Translations under genes and position numbers: made by a program | Source of the DNA: Gnetum montanum | Lineage: Eukaryota; Streptophyta; Gnetopsida; Gnetales; Gnetaceae | DNA length: 45,931 nucleotides | Direction: 5' to 3' | NCBI GenBank assembly: GCA_015680685.1 | Contig: MNCI01034661.1 | Coordinates: 1-45,931, forward strand | In this document: positions 10,698-19,035 of the stretch, piece after piece | Position numbering within the stretch: position 1 is the first letter of the stretch | Layout of the letters: each line of letters opens with the position of its first letter | Notes under the pieces: model-generated | Seen by the model: only the letters and a program-made list of their open reading frames with translations | Databases searched by the model: none | What the model was told of the DNA's origin: nothing

Positions 10698-12012
10698 GAG
10701 GTAGATGAAAAACGGTTTATCATTTTGAGGTGGATAAACTATGGGTAGTTGAATAAGTGCTGTTTTAATATTGTCAAATGCTCCCTGGCACTGTGGAGTC
10801 CATTCAAAATGAACGTTCTTGCGTAGCAAGTGGTTCATAGGTTTCAACTTGTCCNNNNNNNNNNNNNNNNNNNNNNNNNNNNNNNNNNNNNNNNNNNNNN
10901 NNNNNNNNNNNNNNNNNNNNNNNNNNNNNNNNNNNNNNNNNNNNNNNNNNNNNNNNNNNNNNNNNNNNNNNNNNNNNNNNNNNNNNNNNNTCATATTTTA
11001 AACAACGCTTTAGTACTAGGTCAAGATCTTGTACATGTTGTTCTGATGTCTTTGATTTAACCACAATGTCGTCCACATAGTCGTTGAGCGAGTGCAACAT
11101 GTAATCGCTAAAAATAAATGTCATCGCCCTTTGATATGTGGCCCCAACGTTCTTGAGACCGAAGGGCATCATTGTATAACAAAAGGTTCCCCATGGTGTC
11201 ATAAAGGTAGTCCAGAGCTGATGCTCCGGGTTAATGCGTATCTGGTTGTATCCTGAGAAGCCATCCATAAAAGATAATAGGGCGTGTCCAGCAGTTGAGT
11301 CGACAAGTTGATCGATGTTGGGTAGGGAAAAATCATCTTTTATGGTTACAATGTTGAGATCCCGGAAGTCAATGCATAGGCGAATATTTCCGTTCTTTTT
11401 CGGGACAATGACCATGTTGGATACCCAATCAGTGTAATCGACAGCCCGAATGAAACCAGCCTGATAAAGTTTGGTGATCTCATTGTGAACTACCAATGCT
11501 ACCTCAGGTTTAACCTTTTGTGCCTTTTGTTTTACCGGCCTCAATTTTGGATCAAGGATAATGTTGTACTGGATGATTCGAGGATCTAACCCAGGCATGT
11601 CGGTGTAAGACCAAGCGAATGCTTTCATGTTGTTTCGAAGCACATCTTCTACATCTTTGGCCAGTTGAGGTTGCAATAGTGCACTCAATTTTAATATTTT
11701 GGTTTCACCATCAGGCATAACGATGGGGGTTTCAATCAACGGGTCTTCAGTGATACTATCGGCTTCTATGTCGAGGGATCTTGTCATACCTTTGTAGTTA
11801 TCTATTGTTTGTTGTGTCGAGGCTATGAGTGTGTCTTCCGTTGATGTACCTAAGCTGATGGAGTTTATGTCGATTTCTCTTGTGATTTTTCCATATGGTC
11901 CATAGATGATCAAGGGTGTGGATAAATGCTGACAATCCATCAGGCTGGCTCCTGCCAGTAAACAAAGGGCAGAATGAGCTAATAGGTGTTGTTTCATATT
12001 CCTTGGCAACAT
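10698..12012 (-). pseudogene. Reverse transcriptase of element A (with a 136-N gap)
   Basis: It copies element RNA into DNA. The frame from 12012 is open to the N run. It shows the N-terminal pol linker (AFAWSYTDMPGLDP), VPKKNGNIRLCIDFRDLN, LLSFMDGFSGYNQI (motif A Asp), MPFGLKNVGATYQRAM, and the catalytic box YVDDIVVKS at 11079-11056. The next part is lost in Ns (10855-10990). The thumb/connection resumes with HFEWTPQCQGAF at about 10815-10780 and runs to the N at 10697. The protein is close to Tat-lineage RTs and this part is unusually intact: no stop in about 340 codons before the gap. The upstream end abuts repeat block 2, and an in-frame TGA lies just before 12012. The true N-terminus may therefore come from upstream through splicing. 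Confidence 0.92.
10855..10990. other. Run of 136 Ns inside the reverse transcriptase
   Basis: An assembly gap of stated length. It removes the segment between the palm (RCLKY) and the connection (KPMNHLLRKN), about 45 codons, which is close to what the RT family would have there. Confidence 0.99.
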
Positions 12013-12039
12013 AAATCATATGTACATGCATGATGGTGG

Positions 12040-12190
12040 TTTATTGTCGCACCGGGACGCATGGCAGTTTAAGGCCTTACCGGGCCGTCTTAGCAGTTTA
12101 AGGCCATACCGGGCCGTGTGTGGGATGTATGTGGCAGTTTAAGGCCTTACCGGGCAGTCATGGCAGTTTAAGGTCATACCGGGCCGTATG
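12040..12190. repeat. Direct-repeat block 2 (GTTTAAGGCCTTACCGGGC), left flank of the antisense gene
   Basis: Four clean copies of GTTTAAGGCCTTACCGGGC or GTTTAAGGYCATACCGGGC, plus one diverged copy (GTTTATTGTCGCACCGGGA), are spaced 30-45 bp apart in one orientation. The block lies between the RT start and the TATA box of the antisense gene. It is the best-preserved of the three related blocks. Confidence 0.88.
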
Positions 12191-12417
12191 GGTGATTTGA
12201 CGATGCCTAATCGCTGTATATTTTGCATCGGAGAGTTTGCGCCAAAATTTTTAGTGTGGGCATCTGAAGTTGGCTTACGAGGGAATTAGAGTGTGGTAGT
12301 GTTCACTTTGTTTTATATATTTTCTTTCATGCTTTGTATTTTTAATGATTTTTAAATAAAATTGATAAACTATTAAAAACATTAAAATAATCAAAGGCGG
12401 CGGGGTCGGTGCGGTGC

Positions 12418-12426
12418 TATATATAG
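12418..12426 (+). promoter_or_regulatory. TATA box of the antisense gene
   Basis: TATATATAG preceded by a short GC-rich stretch (GGCGGCGGGGTCGGTGCGG), 276 bp upstream of the ATG at 12702. A strong TATA in this position, on the same strand as a multi-exon gene, suggests a dedicated promoter inside the retrotransposon. Upstream, 12300-12390 is A/T-rich. Confidence 0.6.
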
Positions 12427-12454
12427 CGTAAGGCTGTCAATTAGAAGCACCGGA

Positions 12455-12690
12455 CTTGAAGCGATCCGGAGCGTGAGCATAAACCTTCAGCGTAAGCGTA
12501 AACTACCAAACCCAGCATAAATGTAGAGGCTCAAACTCTAGCGTAAGCGTAGAGACTCAAACCCCAACGTAAGCGTGAGCGTAGAGGCTTAAAACTTTGG
12601 CATGAGCATATAGGCTCCAAATCAGCATAGAGGATTCAGCTCGGCGTGCAGACTCAAACCTCAGTGTAGACCCTGTTAGTTGCAGCGTAA
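12455..12690 (+). repeat. 5' untranslated repeats (AGCGTAAGCGTAGAGGCTCAAAC)
   Basis: Six or more degenerate units with core AGCGTAAGCGTAGAGGCT and then CAAAC lie between the TATA box and the ATG. They share the AGCGTA word with the palindromic repeats of intron 1, the leader and the LTRs. Confidence 0.7.
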
Positions 12691-12701
12691 AGGACGCTGG
12701 A

Positions 12702-15700
12702 ATGAGTAAGGGCAAGGAGGTAGAAAGCCAAGGGAGGAAGGGGCCTGATCTGACTTTCGCGGAGGAAAGCGAGGCCATGTTGTAGTGTCTGCCTAGGCCA
12801 AGGGTTCCATTGTGGCTTGGATTGTCACACAGGTAGGCTCTAATCCTGCCTCTGTTAGTTATTTTCATCTATACATGTTATTTGGCGTAGACGGTTTTCA
12901 TAGCGTAGACAGTTTTAGTAGCGTAGAGGGTTTCGGTAGCGTAGACAGTTAGTGTAGAGGGCGTGTACAGCGTACAACGTCTGTACGCTTAGCGTAGATC
13001 CGCAGTGTAGAGGGTCTCTATAGCGTATAGGGTCTATACGCTGAGCGTAGAAGGTTTCCTCAGCGTACAGCGTAGACAGTTTGAACAGTGTGTAGCATAG
13101 AGGGTTTTAACAATATACAGTGTAGACGATTTTATCAGTATGTAGCGTAGACGATTTTCACAATGTATACGCTGACTGTTTTCACAGCATACGACGTAAA
13201 CTGTTTTCACCACGTATAGCATAAACTGTTTGCACAGTGTTCAGCGTAAACTGTTTTCACAGCATATAGCGTAAACTGTTTGCACAGTGTATACGCTGAC
13301 TGTTTGCTTAGCGTTCAGCGTAAATTGTTTTCACAGCATATAGCGTAAATTGTTTTCACAGTGTATACGCTGGCATTTTTTTTACAGCGTATATGCTAAG
13401 CATGAACAGTTTTCTTTCTTTTTTAGGCAGCGTATACGCTGAGTATTTTCAGTTTGTTGATAGCATATATGCCGAACGTAAACAGTTTCTTAATTTTTCG
13501 ATGTGTTGGCCTGCAACATGGAATTTCTTTTGTTCATCTCATTTTCATGTATGGCTAATTTATCGTGGCATTTTGGTTACTTGCAGGGACACTGAGCCTT
13601 TCCTCCTGGTAGTTGAGCTAGTTGGGGTACTGGCATTGTTCGAGCCCCTTGAGACCGATGAACCTACCCCTGATCTGACTGTTGACAACAATGGGGTATG
13701 GTTCAGAGAAGGGGCGTGTGAATTCCTCGCCTTCATCCTGGACAGATTTAAGGTGGTGGTCTGGTCACATCTGAGCGAACAAGTGGCACGGAGCATGCTT
13801 GAAGCTATGTTGCTGGGATCGTCGAAGGACGTCACGGTTTTCATGGAGGACATTGACGAGAGACCATTTGTGATTGAGAAAGGTCCCTCTGGCAGGCCCA
13901 TATCTACTCGCCTGCTAGCGTGCGTGTGGGACCTATTGCCATGAGGGCATGATTATCTCAATAACACTTTGTTTCTAGCTACGCGTGCGCACACGTTATT
14001 CCAGAACCCTCCTGGCATAGTGTACCAGGTAGAGAGGTAAGATCGTTTGGCTTGTCATTTTTGTTTTTTTTAGTGTTTGCCCCTGTTTTGACGATCGTTC
14101 TTTTGCAGGCCCCAAGTTAATCAAGATGGGACATGTGTTAATGATGATGGGCTTACCTTGGCTCATACTACTCTAGAGACCTTTATGGTGGGTCCCACCC
14201 TTCGCGGAGCTGTGTTAGCTCAAACCAAGGGTGATATTGTCCATTTTCATAAACGATTTTCTAGAGCGTTCGCACAATGCACAGCTCGTGGGTGGTTGCA
14301 TGGAGATTGGTCGCATAATGAACCAATTTTCCCTCATGACTCTGAATTGGGTAGCATCTCGAAGTCCACAATTGAAGGTAAGTGACAATATTTCCTAGAT
14401 GTATTAATGTGTTTTTTCGACTGCTGGTGGTCATACTGATGTGATGGTTTCAAATGGTATCTACAGTTGATGTCCCTCCTGGCGGAGACCCTGTCACGAC
14501 AGGATGAACTGAGAGTAACCTGTCAATGAAGTTTGGGGAGATCAGCAAGGCATAGAAATGGTTACGCACCCATGCCCCGCCATCCATTGTTCGTTGTTTA
14601 GATGATGCCGGGCTTATGGAGCTGTTTACAACCCCGAGCCCTGATGTGTCAATAGCTGAAATGATCGGGATTATGGATGCATTCGACAAGTCTGTCTCCT
14701 ATTATAGCACCCGTATTAAGGGTGTAAAAATAGTTTTCCATTTGTCGGCCGAATTCTTTTCAGACCTGTTCGGTGTATCGGCAGATGGTGTAAATGTAGT
14801 TTTGGACAGGGCTCAGAAGAACTTCATATGGTACGTGAGCTAGAGGACTAGTTGGGCGTTACCAAGGGCTCCAAGGGATTCCCTATGCAGGGGAAGTCAA
14901 AGGTTGAGGAAGTTAATGAATTATATCCCCTGTTTAGGGCACGGGTGTTCCCTAAATCCTTGTCCCATGTGAGGAGTCTTGGTGTTGAAGCTGTGCGCAT
15001 CATGTGAATCGTCTTAGAAACTGGGATGCATTATAACTGGGCTCAATTTTTGTTGTCGGGTCTTCATAAGGAGATAGTGCGATTACGCTCAAACGTTGAA
15101 GCACAGTCCCACTTTACATTTGCATTCTTCGCTGGCTATCTTCACCGCTTGGCCGAGTTTCTAGTGGTCTGTGCGTACAATAAATATGTCCTACGGGATC
15201 GAACTCAACTATCTCGCTCGTGGATCAATCATTTGTTCGAGACAGCTGAGTCCCAAGATGCCCCTGAGGGGATTGATGAATCCGTGTCCATCACGATAGG
15301 AGGGTCATCTGGTACCTCAATCCACACACGTGACAGTGTGGGGTTGGAACCAGACGACGTGCCCTATACTGCCAAGAGAGCTAAACGTGTCATCAAAGAG
15401 ACAATTGGGAAAGCTAAGTTGAAGCTCTCGAAGCGTGAACGTTCAACAGAGGTGGCCTTAAATGTGGAAGAGCCACATGTGAAGCACATACGGTTCAAGA
15501 TGCCTATCTGAGGTAAGTAAACTTGGCGCACTTATTGCATTGTCCTTTTCATCTTATTCATAATTTTTATTTTGACCGCTTACATGCCACTGATGCCTTC
15601 AGACTTGACTTGAGAAGTGAGGAGGCAGGAATTAGAGACCATCATTGAAGAGGAGGAAGCTACAACGAAATTAATGACTGAGGAGGAAGATGTGGGCAAA

Positions 15701-17206
15701 GATCAAGCGGGAGGGACGAAAGAGCTGGGGGAAGATACCACGGAGACAGAACTGGTCGATGCCTAGAGTGGTGTTGATGAAATGTTTAGCAGCTTCCTTA
15801 AGGGAAGACTGGACTTAGGCGAACCCCCAAACCCAGAAGGGAACAGAGAACACGGTATATTTCCTTTTATTTTATTGTGTTGCTTTGTGAGTCGTTGTTT
15901 CTATGGTGTTTTACTTTTATGTTTTCATCCCTTCCAGATGAAGGTAGTGAAACCAGAACGATGCGGCTGGCCGTGCCCATGAAAACGGCTCCCCCTAAAA
16001 GGACCGCGGAGGTTAGTCCATCTCGTACTCATGGACCATTTACTTGGACCAAGATGCCAAGTAAAATGGATTTTGTGGCTGGGATCGCTGAGGAGGTGGT
16101 TGAACGTATTCAGGAAGCCCACCTTGAGATAGGTACAAATGTCTCGAGCCTTTTGCAGCTTTTGAATTTCACATCCCTTTTTTGTTATCTAATGTTTAAT
16201 GCCCGTTCTTTTTGTATGCGTAGGAGCTAAGCTGAGGTGAGATCCATCTGAGACTATTAGCATTGAAAGTTTGCCCACACTACCCCTAGAAGTTAAGCAG
16301 ATACCAAGGCCGGTCTATGACGAGGTGGCAGAAGGTCTTGTACATAACACCAAATCGCTCTGGACCTGTAGGCGTTCCATCGAACAGTTATGGTTGCAAG
16401 TCCAAGCAAAGGAAAAAGAAGTTTCCGAGTTATTAGTTGAGCGTGATGATCTTAAGGCTCGGTATGAGTTCGCCTCGGTTAGACTAAGTGGTGATCGTTC
16501 TTGGTGAACTTCCGAGGTCACTTATACTAGGTATTGGAACCTGCTCAATCGCCATGCATCACTAACTCGGAAACTAGTAGAGCGTAAGGCCCAAGTAGAT
16601 TTACTGAACCTCAAGTGCCAGGATTAGAGGGCTTTCGCTTCCAAGGTGCGCAAGTGGGGTTAGGATGAGAAGAACCACAAGCACTATTATAAGAAATCGT
16701 TGAAGGAAGTATCCATTGAAAAGCGTCAACTTGAAATGTTTGTGGAGGGTCTGGGTCTACGCTCTGCGTTTGATATCTTTGCTCAGAATACAACTGTTGA
16801 GATGGAATCACCTACAAGAGTAATTACAACCGCTTCTGGGGAGGTTTCTGTGGGGTGAATTCCCTTTAAAGCGTCCTACATGGTCGGCGGTTGACAAGGG
16901 GAAGCCCTTAGCAAACGTCAATCTAGGCCTTGATGGGATTGATTGGGCGAATGTCTCAGAGGAGGAAATTCTCCGTCGACTAGAATTCGATTTAGGGGGA
17001 TCCCCTACGGTAAGCATTTTGTTATTATGAAATTCGTTTGCTAAATAATTTTTGAAAGTTTTTTCTTTTATCCTTAAGTTGATTATTTCTTTTGCGTTTT
17101 ATAGGATCAAGGCGACGATGATGTTCAAGAAGTTGGCTCCAGTGGAGTGGGGGCCCATGATGCCAGCAGGTCTAAAGGGGACGATCCTCCTGTCCCTGAT
17201 GTTTAA
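12702..17206 (+). pseudogene. Antisense eight-exon gene inside element A: dead HAD/FCP1-like domain plus coiled coil
   Basis: Exons are 12702-12832, 13587-14036, 14109-14377, 14467-15512, 15603-15854, 15938-16132, 16224-17009 and 17105-17206. All seven introns are GT-AG, and each junction keeps the reading phase (for example CAC AG/G GAC at exons 1-2). Total is 3,231 nt, about 1,070 codons. Exons 2-3 resemble plant FCP1/NLI-interacting HAD phosphatases in order: PFLLVVELVGVLA (motif I, Asp to Glu), FILDRFKVVVWSHLSEQ (motif II, Ser kept), YLNNTLFLATRAHTLFQNPP (the Asp-Asp of motif IV lost). Exon 4 holds an unrecognised domain (FHLSAEFFSDLFGVSADG; HYNWAQFLLSGLHKEIVRLR). Exon 5 is acidic, exon 7 a coiled coil (LQVQAKEKEVSELLVERDDL), exon 8 an acidic tail ending GTT TAA. 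Stops are TAG at 12783, 14553, 14849, 15764, 16625 and 16661, and TGA at 13942, 14505, 15005, 15509, 15611, 16238 and 16505. Frameshifts lie near 14836 and 16850. Alternatively exon 4 could end the protein at 15509. The gene model is read directly from the sequence; the HAD assignment is inference from motif order. Confidence 0.85.
12833..13586 (+). repeat. Intron 1 of the antisense gene, filled with AGCGTATACGCT-type tandem repeats
   Basis: The intron runs from donor AG/GTAGGC to acceptor TTACTTGCAG. From about 12880 to 13460 it is a tandem array of degenerate units of about 30 bp. They alternate AGCGTAGACAGTTTTCACA with GCGTATACGCTGA, and at least 15 units can be counted by eye. AGCGTATACGCT is a perfect 12-bp palindrome, so the array could form hairpins. 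The same palindrome occurs in both LTRs and in the 5' leader. The other introns are 72-95 bp with no such repeats. Confidence 0.82.
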
Positions 17207-17520
17207 TCTTTGCTTTGAAATTATTTTGACTCAAATTTATACGTGAATTGTAAATTGAAAATTTGAGTTGTATTGAACAGATGAATAAAATCAGTTAACT
17301 CTTGTAATTGTACGTCATTACATGTGTATATATATTTTTTACTTATATTTTTTGTTGTGGATTTTGAGTTTAAATGTAAACACGGCACGACAATATAAAA
17401 TGTTTTGGTTTGTTTTTGTAGTTGAAGTGTGGTGTAGGAGTGTAATTATAAGTAGGACTGTAGTTATAAGCGAAAGATAATTGCGAAAATTGTTACTGAG
17501 AACATGACGATGCAAGCGTA
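17207..17520 (+). other. A/T-rich 3' flank of the antisense gene
   Basis: No ORF. It contains the AATAAA above and, from about 17330 to 17400, T-rich DNA (TATATATATTTTTT). It leads into repeat block 3. Confidence 0.5.
17284..17289 (+). terminator. Polyadenylation signal of the antisense gene
   Basis: AATAAA lies 78 bp after the terminal TAA (17204-17206), in an A/T-rich stretch followed by TTGTAATTGTA and T-rich sequence. The position is normal for a plant 3' UTR. Confidence 0.6.
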
Positions 17521-17775
17521 AGTAAGAGAAGTTTCATGCACTAGTTTAAGGCCATTTCGGGCCATACGTAAGCAAGAGGAGTTTCAAATGACATGGGTGG
17601 ATTTCTCTTGGTAGACTGACCATTTCTGATCATGGCTAGTTTTATGTCGTTGTGGACATGATAGTTTAACGTCATTCCAGACTTGGAATGTAGTTTAATG
17701 TCATTTCGAACTTGGAATGATAGTTTAACGTCATTCCAGACCATTTGTAGTTTAACGTCATTTTAGACAGAGTGT
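17520..17775. repeat. Direct-repeat block 3 (AGTTTAACGTCATTCCAGAC), right flank of the antisense gene
   Basis: About six copies: AGTTTAAGGCCATTTCGGGC, AGTTTTATGTCGTTGTGGAC, AGTTTAACGTCATTCCAGAC (twice), AGTTTAATGTCATTTCGAAC and AGTTTAACGTCATTTTAGAC. They have the same orientation and unit as block 2 on the other side of the gene. The block sits between the end of the protease reading frame and the gene's 3' end. Confidence 0.85.
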
Positions 17776-17789
17776 TGTTTATTGGTTTA

Positions 17790-18984
17790 GTAATTTTTTG
17801 ATTTTTCTCATTTTAACGTCAGGAGTTGCATTAGCGGGTATGATTCTATATTCAGCATCTCCTTCGCTGATCACGTTGAATGGTAATTCAGCCCAAGGGA
17901 CATCTGATGGAATTGTTCCTGCGTTGGTGTTTTCTTACACTTCTGCATGTGTCGCGGTTTCCGTGTTAGTTGTAGTTTCTAAGTGAGGCTGTGTATGTAT
18001 GATTTGAGGCCCGGGTGTTTCTGTTTTGGGTAGATTTCCCTTTGTGTTTACGAGATTATCGCCTACCGGTCGTTGTTCATTTATATCATGTTGTTTAGGC
18101 TCTTCGAGCTTAACCTCCGAGCCTTGGTCTATGTCTATATACGAGGAGATGGTAGGTGTAGTAGCCTCCCCATGTATAATGATTTCACCACCTTCATAAG
18201 GCAGGTGAATTTCTTGGTGTATAGGGGAAGAGACTGCTTTCAGTTGGGCTAACCAGGGCCTTCCCAATATTAGGTTAAACCCTGGCATTTCAGCGATTAC
18301 CACAAAGTCGACGGATGTGGGGAATTGATCTCCTACTATAAAGTCTAAAGTCACAGTGCCTTTGACTATCATGTGCGATCCGCTGAACGATTTCAAGCAT
18401 GTGATGGAAGTTGGTCTGATTAGCTCTATAAGCCCTAGTTGTTTGACGATGGGATATGGCATTACATTTGTGACAACTCCATCATCTACATGGACCCTAT
18501 GTATTTTGAATTGATTTATTCGTATTGTTATGAACATAGGTGCTATTGTTACCTCTCCCGTTTTCTCATCCACCTTGATGTTGTCATTGTGAAAACTTAA
18601 TGGCTTAAGAGTTGACCCTTGAGGCGAGTACATTACTGCATGAATTGAAGGTTCATTTGGAGGCAAGTCCTCGCTTACTAGGATAGATGTTAACATGCGC
18701 ACTAAAGCTTCACGATGGGTTTGAGATGTTAACACTAGGTCGTATAAGCTCAGTGAAGTGTTTTTTTGTTTGAGTGCCTGCGTTACCTACGTTAGAGCTG
18801 TTGCTAGATCTCTACTATTGGGCATATGTTTGTCGGCAGTGATTTGGTCCATTGGGCCTAACAGTTTTATTTCGTGCATATTTGGTTTGTCATTTTCTCT
18901 TGGAATCGTTGATTTAGGTGTATCATGTTTTCTGGATGATTCACCCTCATAGCCTGTGTTTGGTTTATCGTTAGGTGGTGTCAT
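17790..18984 (-). pseudogene. Protease region of element A (end of gag-pro)
   Basis: This aspartic protease would cleave the polyproteins. The frame 18735-17935 holds HRVHVDDGVVTNVMP (the active-site Asp is kept in V-D-D-G, where D-T/S-G is usual), then FVVIAEMPGFNLILGRPWL, the conserved C-terminal fold marker I-L-G-R-P-W-L. The TAA at 17935-17937 is followed in the same frame by about 40 more open codons (PSDVPWAELPFNVISEGDAE), which match the linker after protease in Tat elements and end in repeat block 3. The upstream piece 18984-18787 (DTPKSTIPREND) is the protease N-terminal flank and is separated from it by stops. The TAA overlaps GTAAGA, a possible splice donor. Confidence 0.8.
17933..17938 (-). 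promoter_or_regulatory. Candidate splice donor at the end of the protease frame
   Basis: The minus strand reads GAAGT/GTAAGA, where the TAA stop of the protease frame is part of GTAAGA. In Ogre, a related Tat-clade element, an intron separates protease from RT. A donor here would join gag-pro to RT and remove the antisense gene from the sense mRNA. I could not pick a convincing acceptor near 12012-12250, so this is a hypothesis. Confidence 0.3.
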
Positions 18985-19035
18985 GGGTACTGCATTTAGC
19001 TGGGTAGGTTTAGGAGGTCTTAAGGCTAGCCATTA

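Noticed and set aside
12880-13460. Regular repeats that could be taken for a CRISPR array
   Set aside because: The units are degenerate, contiguous and palindromic without unique spacers, in a plant-type intron, and the same words occur in LTRs.
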